Positions 23,892 to 34,907 are shown, numbered from the stretch's first letter. The stretch is DNA of 64,000 nucleotides from Sipunculus nudus (GCA_026874595.1 CM049307.1:73074643-73138642); one strand, 5' to 3'. Notes: generated from the sequence alone by a model not told the origin. Numbers and translations are program-made.

Positions 23892-24302
23892 GGTTCACAT
23901 GAAGAGCCAATCAATAATGTTCACACGAAGAGCCAATCAATAATGTTCACCTGTAGAGCCAATCAATAATGTTCACATGGCAAGCCAATCAATAATGTTC
24001 ACATGCAGAGCCAATCAACAATGTTTACATGCAGAGCCAATCACGAATGAACACATGCAGGGCCAATCAATAATGTTCACATGCAGAGCCAATTAATAAT
24101 ATTCACATGCAGAGCCAACCAATAATGTTCACATGCAGAGCCAATCAATAATTTTCACATGCAGAGCCAATCAATAATGTTCACTTGTAGAGCCAATCAA
24201 TAATGTTCACATGTAGAGCCAATCAATAATGTTTACATGCTGAGCTAATCAATAATGTTTACTCACTGAGCAAATCAATAATGTTCACATGCAGAGCCAA
24301 TA
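23892..24302. repeat. 26-bp minisatellite carrying CCAAT boxes
   Basis: Sixteen units of AATAATGTTCACATGCAGAG plus CCAATC run head to tail. Thirteen keep CCAAT; in units 9, 14 and 15 it is CCAAC, CTAAT and CAAAT. Most units read AGCCAATCA, close to the NF-Y consensus. There are no unique spacers and the repeats abut, so this is not a CRISPR array. Confidence 0.9.
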
Positions 24303-25520
24303 AAGCCACACCTCGCATAAAGGCTGTCTTCTCCGTCAATCTGGAACGGATGTGTCCCAATATGTTTCCTATATTCCTTGTGTAGTGTAAAGGCAACCAG
24401 TCACTTGGATTTATCATGAATATGCTGGAAGGATTTAAAGCTGTAGTATTACATAATATATTACGTTTGCCTGAAAACATGTGATCATATACCCTATACA
24501 CATGAGAGGTTATAGCTTTAAGTTACCTCCATTCGGATGCTAAAAGCGGGCTTATATCATGGGCCTTCGATGTCCACTAAATAAAATGTTTGGCAAAATA
24601 TTCCCAAAGGATACAAAGGTGCTTCTTTGATGTCCTTTGATTAATACAATATTAGTTTATTATCCAGAGATGGGTGCACATTAACTGTATGATTACACAA
24701 CAGCACTCGTATTACATGTGAGGTTAGCAGAATTTGATGAGAGGCAAGTCTTCAGGCTGTTAAATACATGCAGCCGTTGGGGAGTGGAAGCTGAATGTTT
24801 AGGGATAATGTTGAATTAAATACCATCAATAAAATGATTATAACGGTAAAAACCTGCTTTATTGCGAACGTTAATTATACTTTTATGGCGATATGAATAA
24901 AAAGCCTAACGATTGCGTAAGAAATAATTCAGAAACTATCGCAGAGTAATTGTCGTCTCACGATACTATGAGGCAAAAATGAGCAAGATAAACAGTATAT
25001 ATTTCAAGAAGATACAGAATTAATGTTTAGTTTATGGAGCCACAGTCTTTTTATGGAGTCATTGCCTGCTTCAGCAGGTTTAATTGTATGGAATCAGTTC
25101 TGTTGTTTCAGTTCCATCTCATTCTGCTGACAGAGTTTAATCTATATATGTTAACTGAATACGCGTAGACCAACACTAAATATACATAAAAACAGATAGT
25201 GATTCCATATAAGAGCTGTTAAGCTCAGATACTGACAGTTATTTGCAATTTCATTAATGAAGCAGGAACTATAGGTGTCATACTGCATAAGCATATATTT
25301 GAAAATGTGTAATATTTTACGATAGTATATTTAAAATCGACATTAATATTGCATAATTAAAGAACTAGAGGAATGCTATATATAACCTCCGCCATGTTAG
25401 GGGTCTATTCTGTGGGATTCTCCAAAAACCGTGTTTGCGTTTACTTATCAGGCCATATACCCAGGTTCATTCGTGCTTAAGTGACTCTACATTTATGAAT
25501 ATTCCATGATGACGTTACTG

Positions 25521-25660
25521 AATCCGGATCATGTGCCGGATCCACACCAATATCCTATCCAATATCCAATATCCACACCAATATTCTTTACCGTCCTATT
25601 CCCGAAATGCCTTGAAAATTACATGACATTCCGTTCATGAATACGTGAGTTCTGTTGTGA

Positions 25661-25691
<31 letters not shown>

Positions 25692-25722
25692 CGGGAATGA
25701 ACGCCTACCCTCCTGGCGGAGG
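25521..25722 (+). repeat. dispersed repeat S, copy 1
   Basis: It starts AATCCGGATCATGTGCCGGA and ends CTACCCTCCTGGCGGAGG, with an (AC)n tract inside. The same text occurs reverse-complemented at 53970-54145, including TGATCCACACCAAAAT, CATTCCCGAAATGGCCGGAA and TTCATGAGTGG. The two copies are diverged, and the family is non-coding as far as seen. Confidence 0.7.
25661..25688. repeat. (AC)n microsatellite
   Basis: Fourteen AC units inside dispersed repeat S. Confidence 0.95.
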
Positions 25723-25889
25723 CAATAAGACAAATGCCGAATTGAATATGTAACGGTAACTCCAAATAGCCGCACTTTATGTATGTAATATCATCCGAAG
25801 CATGCAGAAAATAAACAGTAACTTCATATAGTGTTACATATATATTCATTAATTATGTGTAGTATATTCTGTATTACAATAATGTAATG

Positions 25890-26450
25890 GCAGTCTGCAA
25901 GGCTTCATATATTCATATTCGTAATATCAGTAAAATAAGAAAGTTTGTGAACAGATCGTCTTTGGAGTAAGTAGTTCATTCTTTTATTACCTTAAAATTA
26001 GATTATTGCAATGCACTTTTGTGTGGAACTCCCTCATCATTTACGACTCGACTACAAAGTATACAGAATGCTGCGGCGAGGGTTTTTATGGGTGCTTCAA
26101 AATCAGATCATTTTACACCAATTTTGTATTCTCTGCATTGGCTGCCCGTTGTGCAAAGGGTAAAATTCTAAATGTTAATTCTTGTGTATAAGGCAATAAA
26201 TAATTTAGCTCCTCTTAACCTGCAAGAGCTTATTCACAGTTATACTCCATTAAGAAGCCTCCGGTCAGCAGATAAAAACTTACTGGTCGTGCCTTTCACC
26301 AAATCGTCCTGTGTACAAAATCAGGCATTCAGTGTTGTTGGCCCGCAACTATGGAATGACTTACCAGATACTTTAAGAGAAGCCACCATTCTCTCAGAAT
26401 TTAAAACTAAATTAAAAACATATTTGTTCATGGAATATTTTTATGCCTAG
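25890..26450 (+). pseudogene. 5'-truncated non-LTR retrotransposon (CR1/L2-like) RT C-terminus
   Basis: In one frame the segment reads like the C-terminal end of CR1/L2-group LINE reverse transcriptases, with HIRNISKIRKF, LKLDYCNALLCG, RLQSIQNAAARV, LHWLPVVQRVKF and WNDLPDTLRE in family order, ending at TAG 26448-26450. Two in-frame TAA codons (25968-25970 and 26169-26171) break it, and everything upstream (endonuclease and catalytic RT motifs) is absent, as expected from 5' truncation on insertion. It lies in intron 1 in the same orientation as the host gene. It is a dead copy. Confidence 0.85.
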
Positions 26451-26740
26451 TCATTTTGTATGATATTTTATACTATTGATAGTGAAATGTTTGAACATTT
26501 TAATGGAATTATGAAAGTTTTAACAGATAATTGAACCATGGACTTTTATATGTCTTTTTTAATACTGTAAGCTTCTGAATGTAATATTTTAGTCAACTGG
26601 ACTTTAATTTCATATTCTTACAATGCTATGTTTAATGATTGCTGATTGTATTCTAGTTATGAAACAGCGTTTTAGAGCATTTATCATCATTGATTTTACG
26701 CTTTATTAAATAAATTATTATACTTATTATTATACAGTAA
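26451..26740 (+). mobile_element. LINE 3' untranslated tail
   Basis: The sequence after the RT stop ends in CAGCGTTTTAGAGCATTTAT, then TTTACGCTTTATTAAATAAA and (TTA)n-like repeats to about 26740. CR1/L2-type LINEs end in an AAGCGCTTTGAGCA-like block plus a short simple repeat instead of poly(A), which this matches. Confidence 0.65.
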
Positions 26741-27405
26741 AATAATGATCGTTTCCACTCAGAGCGTTTAGCCGTGGAAGAAGGATAGCTTTCCGCCGGT
26801 GAAAGCTGGGATATTTTTTTATCATCGTAAATATACTTGATGATTTGGAAATATTTTGCCAATTATCTCGGTGTTTTCACATTGTCCATGCATGCTTAAG
26901 ACAGTCGAACACATTCTTAGTAACATAATTACAATATATCATAACCTGTGTTTATATTTGCACAAAAAATACACGGCTTCGGAAGCAGAATGCTGATTGG
27001 TTCATATTCCTCATGTGATCGTCATACATCATGTCGTCTTGTTTGTATCGGAGCACACTCAGCAGATACATGGGAAATGTCACGGATTGTCATTGTGTGT
27101 ATAAGGTTATCAGAATTGTGGATTCCGCTGTCACACGCTGTTTCAGGACATCTTTTGATCACGGATTCTTAACTCTTGTAAGTTTGAGCAGACCTTATTT
27201 AGGGCAATGGCAATGTGGTGTATATAAACTCTGCAACAGATAGGACTTGTGCTTACAAACATCTTCAAAGAGTCGTGTACATGCAAACAGGTTATCTAAT
27301 TATACGATTTGTCTTATCCTTTGAGAAACTATCATGTGTCATTTAATCAAAATAATCTGTAAATTTTGAACACCCTGGAACCAAACATGTTTTTCTGTAT
27401 ATATG

Positions 27406-27408
<3 letters not shown>

Positions 27409-27451
<43 letters not shown>
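27409..27451. repeat. (CT)n microsatellite
   Basis: About 21 CT units. Confidence 0.95.
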
Positions 27452-27454
<3 letters not shown>

Positions 27455-27866
27455 GGTTCGTGAAATGGTCTTGAACTGTAAAATTATATGTAAATCCACG
27501 TTGCTATATTGAAAATATTACTGCATTTGGCATAAAAATGTGGCTAAAGTGGGATTTCTTGTTTTAATTACAATCGTGATTACCCGAAATAACTTCGTAA
27601 CAAATATTAAATCCATATACATGTATATACTCCCGATATGTTTTAATGCAACCTATTTGGCCGTAAAATATAAACTATATATAAGGAATGCATCCTTGGT
27701 GGGCCCGTGTTTGCTTGTCTTTTATACCGTCATATCATGAACCTGGGTTCAATTCCTGTCATAATGATTTCCAAAGTGTTTATTTAAATAAAATTTATTT
27801 CTTTTTATTGACAAGTAACTGTTGTGGTTTATTGTTGATGCAAGCTCTTTTAAAAGGGATCTGTTG

Positions 27867-28207
27867 TTCCGATATCTGATATCTATTAACTAAGGGTAAT
27901 CCCTTGAACCTTTTATTTAAAGAAAATGGTCAGAGAATGCCATTCCTACCGCACACATACTGTTTGGTTTGTTAATAATCCAAACACAGCCTACAAGGAC
28001 ATCTGGCGACAAGTCAGACCAACTAGAGTTTTCAAAGGGCGTTTTGCAACAAATGACCTTTCACATAAACAACCAACCAACTTGGGTTACATGGGTTTTT
28101 TTCCGTTTGTCAACTTTATACTATGTTATGTTTATACTGACAGCTTGCAGATGAACATGCTCATACATACATCAAAAAGGCGTTATAAGAACTTTTCAAA
28201 ATAGGTA
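27867..28207 (+). repeat. dispersed repeat R, copy 1
   Basis: It starts TTCCGATATCTGATATCTAT and ends GGCGTTATAAGAACTTTTC. It is shared with 40223-40600 and 61862-62207 (same strand) and 49440-49678 (opposite strand). Common internal text includes AATCCAAACACA, GACATCTGG, AAGTCAGAC and AACTAGAGTTTT. Frames of 61-92 codons over it are not conserved between copies. It is about 340-370 bp, so probably a non-autonomous element of unknown class. Confidence 0.75.
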
Positions 28208-28237
28208 CAGAGTTCAAAAATAAGTACGCAGACTTAA

Positions 28238-28921
28238 GCTTTGTACACATCTAACGGTTGTCCGGCAACGGCGACTACAACGACAATGCGTTTTTGGTGT
28301 ACACATTAATCCGGTAAAATTTATTATCGGAGGCCAAATCGACGTGATTTGTTTATCATATTGTAAAGCTCAAGGGGCGACGATAAAATATTTTTGAATA
28401 TTGCCTTTGACTCAAATTACCGTGCCGACAAGATGAACAGGTAAAGGGGTATATTGGGTCAATTTTATTAACCAAAGACGAAGACAGAATGAAGTAATTG
28501 AATTTATTTCATAAACTTTATAAAAATTAAGATTTATTTAAATTATATTACCGTGTATCTAGGCAAATTTCAGTTCTCTATCTCACCTTTTTCACCCATT
28601 TAGCCGATAGTTTGGCTTTTCGGGGCATTTCACTGTTCTTAAAACTACAATGCTGGGAAAGGATGCCTGCATGTGTATGGTAGTAGTGACGTCCTTTTAT
28701 GGTATTGGCGCCGTACGATTATGTCCAGCAACGGCAAAAAATCGTTCACAAACGCGGATTCGAAAAACAGCTGGACAGTCGTACCGCATTGCCGTTGCCG
28801 TGCGCATGTTTACACTCCAATGAAATTTCATATGAGCGGTTTCTTTGCCGTTGCTGCATAACCGTTGCCGGAGAAGCCTGTCGTTGCCGGGAAAATGCGT
28901 ACCGAAGAATGTGTACACAGC
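28238..28921. mobile_element. TTAA-flanked terminal-inverted-repeat element
   Basis: The left end is GCTTTGTACACAT (28238-28250). The right end is ATGTGTACACAGC (28909-28921), its reverse complement with one mismatch. Both sides are flanked by TTAA (28234-28237 and 28922-28925). Subterminal CGGCAACG motifs are also mirrored. The 684-bp interior has no transposase. The TTAA duplication recalls piggyBac; the GTGTACACA and CGGCAACG style recalls Harbinger MITEs with TTA duplications. The reading frames on both strands at 28673-28941 are shadows of this repeat. Confidence 0.65.
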
Positions 28922-29160
28922 TTAAACTAGAAATTACATAACTTCTGTAGAAAAGGTTGTTGAATAGCTAACTTTTATATATTCAAACGTATGTTGGAAA
29001 TCCTCATAATTACTTGTAGATGTACTTCAAACATGTACGAAACAGGGACAAACTTCAAACATGTATAATGCAGGGACATATATAAAACCGTGTCTCAGAT
29101 GAATAATAATTGACGAACCCATCATTAGTCCGGAAATACCTATCAATTTAATCAAACCAT

Positions 29161-29179
29161 CCTTGTATGTCATACAAGG
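29161..29179. repeat. 19-bp perfect palindrome
   Basis: CCTTGTATG and CATACAAGG are exact reverse complements separated by one T. Confidence 0.85.
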
Positions 29180-31375
29180 CTCGGGAATATGTAAGAGGTC
29201 AGTGCCGTCAGTCTTAAAGTCGAAAACTCTGGATTTTGTTGTTGTTGTCCGAAAACTGTCCACTATAATGTTGCGTGTATCTTCCACTAATGTTGCATTA
29301 GTGTATCAGATTGACAATATGTATTCCAATCCGAACGTCAGTGTTTGTACCACAAAGAGCTTTATCATATCATGGCCCTGACCTGAAAGGGCATGGTTTT
29401 TCCGAGTTCTAACCTCCGAGTTCCAGGAAAAGTCGGTGTCAAGGAGATTTGGATACAAATCCGTGCCAAAGTCCCTTAAAAAGCACTATATAGCTTAACA
29501 CTATTACTTTAAATAAACATGTATTGCCCCTGCACCAGTCCTTTTTCTGTTTATTTTAGATACAGTTTTGGTATAACCTGCATAACATTCCATGTAATGC
29601 ACTTGTTTATTTTCCCAATCGGATTCAAAGAATCAAAGTTCACCGGCCTACACTGTGATACAGTTTCAGAATATTTTAAATTTTTTTATAGATTTCGGGG
29701 TGGGAAATTTGAAAATTATAATTTGTTAAAAAAGGTGATTATTAAATCTTATTTTGATTTTTCCTTTGCTTCTATATAAAGTTTTGCGGGGATGTGCGCA
29801 ATACCATCCAAATATTATTGCATAGAACGATATTTTGCATAATTGATAACGATTGACAATTATAAATGGAAATAGATAGCGAGAGATACCGGGATATCAT
29901 TTCTCCTTTTGTTTTGTCCTGTTTGAAGGGCTAACGAGATAAGCATGTCTTCTCGTTCAGTGGTGCTATAATAACGCAGAGAACAAGTCCACGCCGGCAG
30001 GTCAAACAATGAGAATCAATAAAAGATGATCATAAAAGTTTATCAGGTCATCAAGTGCATTCCCGTGAGACGCCGTCCTCATAAATCTTCATATTATCGA
30101 TGATTTTGATGGTGCTGGACATCATTCGTGGTCCGACCAGACGTTATCTTTGTTACAGACATTCATAAAGTTCCATATGAGCAGTTATTACGCAATATAC
30201 GCTAGCATTGTTCCCCGTAGCCCAGGCAACAGGACAGTAGGGCAGGCTATCGTCATTATTCACAATCAATCAGCCCATCTGTCTCAGATGACAGTGTTAC
30301 TCACGAACGGCTACTTCATATTAAAACACCAGTTATCTTGAATAAAGTTTCTAGCCACGAACTTGGAATAAACCAAATCTTCATGCCACCGTAAACATTT
30401 TACTAATTACAACGTGATCAAGCTGAAAGGGGGTACAGCGGGGTCACAAAAGAACGACAACGCTATCTCCACCCAGGGCGTGGGTACCCCGCCTGACTTT
30501 ATATGGTTGATATGATTGCGGCACCCCTAGTATCTGATAATACTTCAGACTTTCCTGCCTCCGTCCATTCATCAAGCAATCCATCACGCAAGCTCTAGTT
30601 TACCAATATTATCACTCTCGTGCTTACAAATAACTTAAAACACTGAATATAATAAGGCGTAATAAATTTGAACAGAAAACAGTTTCTCGGAGTACTTTCA
30701 TTTCGTGTTTTCTTAATGCCTGTAATTTAAAGTTAACCGACTCCATTACCAGTTGATTTATCGCAATTTTGTACTTCGTGAAATAAAACATGGTTTCCTG
30801 TAAGTGAACCTCGTTTATGCTGAAAACATATCGGACCCTCGAAATCCCCCTTTTATTGCATTATATGGATATGCTAAAACGAAAATAAATGTTTTACCCG
30901 AAAGATATTCTGATAAACCTCTATATAGGTTAATTTCTGTCCGTTTCGCAACCGATTTTCAGTACTTTTACTATTTGTAGAATGGAGACTTCCTTAGCCG
31001 TTGGAATTTTAGTTCCCACTTGATAATAAAACTGTTTATCAGAACTACGAGTACTGGCTCTGTTGTACAGACCTAATTCGAGGATGTCGGTCTTTGTTCC
31101 TGCCATCTAGCGTTTAATTTCATAATTATTGAATGAGACTGAAAGTGACACATGTCAAGGACATCAAATTTCTACTTGCGAAAAGACATTTTATTTAGCT
31201 AAATCCTTTATATTTATTCTTCAGATTACACTGCAAACGTTTTGAAACAAATGACAAATTAGATCGAATCATTCTTTTGGTGATTTTCCTAATTTGTCTT
31301 ACCTGGTAATTATATATATATGTTCACTATTTTTGCATATGTGTCATGGTGATTTTTTTCTGTTGTTATTTATAG

Positions 31376-31856
31376 GTATCAACGTTCAACATTTCTGAGA
31401 TCTCCAGCGGCCCAAGTTATACGGTGGACAAATTGTTTTCCTCTTGGTCAGGATGGTCCACATGCATCAACCGGTGTCGACAGACGCGAGTGCGCAAGTG
31501 CAGAAAGCGGTCCGTGTGCAAAAGGAAGCGGTTCAAAGAGAGGCGACTGTGCGAAACACCTGCTGGTAGGCGGTGCAGGAACAAGAAACTTAGACGAGGA
31601 ACCCAAGGCCTCGACCGTTATATCCAAAAGTTTGTCAGTGATTTGCTTTTCTACGAATGGAGCCGATGGTCGGCGTGTCTGCGCAGCTGCAAACAGAGGC
31701 GCTTCCGGATGTGTTCTTCCCGTCGCTGGTGTCGTAACACGGCTCTGATGGAGGAAAAATCTTGTCACATAGAGGGAACCAATTGTACTCCAGCCCCAAC
31801 CACGCCCATTCCATCTACCAAGCCAATGACCACCCCTGAATTGTCTCTGCGCGCAG
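31376..31856 (+). CDS. protease exon 2: two TSP1 domains and linker
   Basis: It encodes residues 41-200 plus the first base of codon 201. TSP1 domain 1 runs from WSGW (Trp64, Trp67) with cysteines 70, 74, 82, 88, 99 and 107. Domain 2 runs from WSRW (Trp135, Trp138) with cysteines 141, 145, 153, 159, 170 and 177. Both have the six-cysteine TSP1 pattern and a WxxW C-mannosylation motif, but lack the CSxTCG fucosylation motif (CINRC and CLRSC instead). Domain 1 is strikingly basic, for example RVRKCRKRSVCKRKRF, suggesting binding to heparan sulfate or another polyanion. A Pro/Thr-rich linker likely to be O-glycosylated follows. The acceptor TTTATAG|GTATC and donor GCAG|GTATAT define the ends. 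Confidence 0.88.
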
Positions 31857-32348
31857 GTATATGCTTAATGGTTTCTTGAATTCCATCCGTCCCGTCTGTC
31901 ATTCAATCAAGTTTAATAACCCTGTCAATCTGAACTCTTTCGTATGTCTCCACGTGTGTTAACAAGCAACATATAGACTGATGCGTTTTCTGTCGTAAAC
32001 AATTAATATAAAAGGTAAGTGTTTAAGTGCAAAGTATTCAATAGAAGTCGAATAGCTTTTGGTGACAAAATCACTTGCCTCAAATTTGGTTAAAATATTA
32101 CTAAGGATAAATGTTCTTTCGTATCAAACTCAGTTTGAAGCATGTTTGTTTTCAAGGAGATATGTATTTAGTCTCGCAGGTTTTACACGTTCGCCAAAAT
32201 ATATAGGTTCGATATACCAGAGGGATTGCCAGTCAAAGGTCTGAAAGGTTTGATAAAAAAGAAAAGCAGCGAAATTTTGTTAAAAAATAGTTCGAAAAGT
32301 GACTATAGTATATATATATATATATATTGGATTTTGTCATCTTTTCAG
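31857..32348 (+). other. protease intron 2
   Basis: A 492-bp phase-1 intron from GTATAT to TTTTCAG, with a short (TA)n tract near its 3' end. Nothing else is seen. Confidence 0.85.
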
Positions 32349-32476
32349 CGCCAACAGCTGCCATAATCACGAACAGCACGAGATTATACGGGGACACGTG
32401 CGGCGTGAAGAACGTTGGTGGGACGCTAAGGATTGTGGGAGGTAGACAGGCTCGTCGTGGCAGCTGGCCCTTCGTG
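32349..32476 (+). CDS. protease exon 3: propeptide cysteine and activation site
   Basis: It completes Ala201 and encodes residues 202-243. It contains an NST sequon (Asn209), Cys218 (equivalent to Cys1 of chymotrypsin), and the cleavage site TLR|IVGG at Arg228-Ile229, then SWPFV. The exon ends after the WPFV strand, a common intron position in S1 protease genes. The donor is GTG|GTAAGT, and phase 0 matches the next exon. Confidence 0.88.
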
Positions 32477-34049
32477 GTAAGTGTTGTAAGTATACTATAT
32501 CTTGCTCACTCTCCCTCCATCTCTAGGCAACCATAATGGACTCCTCCATTAATTTTACATCAGTTTTACTGAAAAGTGTAAGTTCCATATAAGGTAGCAG
32601 TGAAAACATGACTCGGTAGGAACTCTAATTTAATCGATATGACCTTCTTAAATCTTTGCCTTAGCCATAATGAAAACTGCAGTATAGTGGTAGTCCATCA
32701 CTATGATATCACTGTACACAGCAGGTAACTTTGATAATAAGCTTAAAACGAGAAATGAATGAAAAAAAAATATGCGAGTGAACGAAGCAATGTGTAAATT
32801 GCTAAGAAAAAGCCGAACCTGCCATGCTAGGTTGCGAGTGTAAATTCAAAACACATGCATGGGGGATTCACCAGTATGCTTTTAGTTGAAACGGAATCTT
32901 TTTCACACAAGTTAGATACTTTAGAACGTAATCAAAACAAATCTACCCGCTAGTCTGGTTTATTTGAAGTGCCACACGCTCGTTACCGGAAATGAAAAAG
33001 AAAGTTTGTTTGCTCATCGAGATCTTCAGTCCAATTTTGGAAATTACCCTTTCTGTTTCTCAGACGTCCTTAGTATAAAACCTTACGTTTGAAGGATTAG
33101 TCTATTCAAGAAGGTTTAATATTCCTTGAAAAACTCTTGACCTATTTGAAGGAACCCACATGTAGTATTACACAAACTGCTGCTAGGTCTTACGTTGTCT
33201 GCAATAACATATTCTACTGGTGGATGGAAGACGTTAGGTGTTTGTACGAAGTCCGGTTTGATAAGTTGATAATATCTCACCGCGGGTTGCAGTTTAACTG
33301 CTGGACACAGTTTCAGAGTATTAAGATTTAAGAATTCTAAGTCAAGTGCGAATCATTATGGTTGCCTTACATTCCGCTTTCTTTCTGGACATTAATTCAA
33401 TTACAATATTTCTCTAAATCAATAAACTATGCTTTATAATTTCCTTCTTCAAACTTGTGTCAAAGAACTTTATAATCCGACATTTTAAGGATGTGAACAA
33501 AATAAATGGTGTCCTAAATAATCGAGTATGATAAATGAGTTAAATTGGTTATACTTTGTTGACACAAGCACTGAAATATTCTAATACTCTCTAGGGTGCT
33601 TTGAATCCTTATTATTGCGCATGACTATATGAAGTATTTTCGCCTTCACATCGATAAAACTGATTTGAACTGCATGGTTGTAACATTTTCTTGACCAATC
33701 AATCTGATTAATACTATGCTCTCTTCAACGTCTTCTTTTATTTTTGTGGCACCTATTTCAGCTTGATAGTTAGAAAAACCTGAAACATACATGGTAAGAA
33801 ATTAATCTAACCTATTTTTATTCATTAGCTACTATTACCCAGACCTATCAGGCGTATGCTTATTTTAGACCAGAATCTTAACAAAAAAGGGACCATATGC
33901 TTATTGAAGACCAGGATTTTAACAAAAAACTATATACTATTTTACGTAAATTTCACAAAGTAATACAGGAATGTTGTTCTCATGTGACCTTACCTTAAAA
34001 CTTCAGTTTATGTTCATCAGCATTAATTGACTTTTTTTCTGCTCTGTAG
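32477..34049 (+). other. protease intron 3
   Basis: A 1573-bp phase-0 intron from GTAAGT to TCTGTAG. It is AT-rich, and I see no repeat family or exon in it. Confidence 0.8.
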
Positions 34050-34730
34050 GTCGCCATATTGAACCGCTGGCGAGAGCAATATTGCGGAGGTGTTCTCATA
34101 TCACCCCAGCATATCCTAACTGCAGCCCACTGCGTCCAGAAAAATGGCCGGAAACGCACGTTACGAGTACGGATCGGAGAACACGACCTGTTGTCGCCGG
34201 AAGGATCAGAAACTGATTACTCGGTGTCGAAGTATTATGTACACTACAATTACAATCTGGACACTATTGATAGCGACATAGCTGTTCTCAAACTTGTCAC
34301 CCCTGTTAGAACAGGACCTTATGTCAACTACGCATGTCTGCCTAACAGTAACGAGTCACTTCCGCCGAAGACGATGTGTTACATTATGGGATGGGGCAAA
34401 ACAAAAGAATCAAGATTCCAGGGAGCTTCTACTTTACGACAGGCAGCAGTACCGCTGGTCTCCGACGGCAACTGTCAAAGCGCTTTTCAGTACGACATAA
34501 CAGAAACTCAAATGTGCGCAGGGTACAAGCGCGGTGGTGTTGACGCATGCGCGGGGGATTCTGGCGGGCCTCTTATGTGCCGTGTGCAAACACTTGGGGA
34601 CACGCCACGCTGGATTGTATATGGCGTCACAAGTTTTGGAGAGGGATGTGGTGACAAGGGAAAATATGGCATTTATACTAAAGTGGCGAAGTTTTCAGAC
34701 TGGATAAAGCAAAAACTAGCTGGAGATTAG
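34050..34730 (+). CDS. protease exon 4: trypsin-like S1 catalytic domain
   Basis: It encodes residues 244-469 and a TAG stop. The catalytic triad is intact: His270 in LTAAHC, Asp319 in DSDIAVLKL and Ser414 in GDSGGP. Asp408 six residues before the serine (DACAGDS) predicts cleavage after Arg or Lys. Cysteines form the standard pairs 255-271, 353-420, 385-399 and 410-443, with Cys339 free to pair with Cys218 of the propeptide. Residue 225 in chymotrypsin numbering is Tyr (GKYGIYTKV), not Pro; in vertebrate clotting and complement enzymes Tyr225 goes with Na+ activation. The whole second half of the enzyme is one exon, unlike multi-exon vertebrate trypsins. Confidence 0.95.
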   Translation, partial: VAILNRWREQYCGGVLISPQHILTAAHCVQKNGRKRTLRVRIGEHDLLSPEGSETDYSVSKYYVHYNYNLDTIDSDIAVLKLVTPVRTGPYVNYACLPNSNESLPPKTMCYIMGWGKTKESRFQGASTLRQAAVPLVSDGNCQSAFQYDITETQMCAGYKRGGVDACAGDSGGPLMCRVQTLGDTPRWIVYGVTSFGEGCGDKGKYGIYTKVAKFSDWIKQKLAGD

Positions 34731-34901
34731 GAGCAATGATATTCATTGACGCCATAATGTACATACCCAGATTTCATATATAATACATTTTGCGATATAA
34801 CTGTTCGTTATCATGTTCAAATGTGGTTGTTTTTACACGTGAAAGTTTCAGAGTCACAGTTTACTAATTTATGTATAGTTTCATTAAAAAGTGCACTGTT
34901 A

Positions 34902-34907
34902 AATAAA
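34902..34907 (+). promoter_or_regulatory. poly(A) signal of the protease gene
   Basis: AATAAA lies 172 bases after the stop codon, followed within 30 bases by a GT-rich stretch (TGTGTTATTATTC). This is the best 3' end candidate. Confidence 0.75.

Larger units (their letters stand above)
10446..31375 (+). other. protease intron 1 (about 20.9 kb)
   Basis: The intron is bounded by GTGAGT at 10446 and a pyrimidine-rich TTATTTATAG acceptor ending at 31375. It is filled with tandem repeats and transposon remnants described separately. Gene-free stretches within it with nothing notable include 10500-11400, 13260-13950, 14270-15835, 16330-18700, 19860-21900, 24500-25500 and 29400-31370. Confidence 0.7.
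10326..34730 (+). other. gene span: secreted TSP1-TSP1-trypsin serine protease
   Basis: Four recognised coding exons (10326-10445, 31376-31856, 32349-32476, 34050-34730) join with phases 0, 1 and 0 at GT-AG introns into a 469-residue protein. The order is signal peptide (about 1-22), TSP1 domain 1 (64-107), TSP1 domain 2 (135-177), Pro/Thr-rich linker (178-215), activation segment with Cys218, cleavage site Arg228|Ile229, and S1 protease domain to 469. Introns are about 20.9 kb, 492 bp and 1.57 kb. Known S1 biology implies a secreted zymogen cleaved to a two-chain enzyme held by a Cys218-Cys339 disulfide. I do not recognise a named orthologue. Extra exons in the large intron cannot be excluded, but the joined phases and domain order need none. 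Confidence 0.85.

Noticed and set aside
23892-24302. Regularly spaced short repeats that could be read as a CRISPR array
   Set aside because: The 26-bp units abut with no unique spacers, and the DNA is animal genomic. It is a minisatellite.
27735-27775. GGTTCAATTCC as the B box of a tRNA gene
   Set aside because: There is no A box at the right distance and no cloverleaf.
27926-28204. 92-codon frame beginning MVRECHSYRT
   Set aside because: It lies wholly in dispersed repeat R, and the other copies do not keep the frame.
28673-28941. Overlapping frames of 62-80 codons on both strands
   Set aside because: They are shadows of the right half of the TTAA-flanked element with its CCGTTGCCG repeats.
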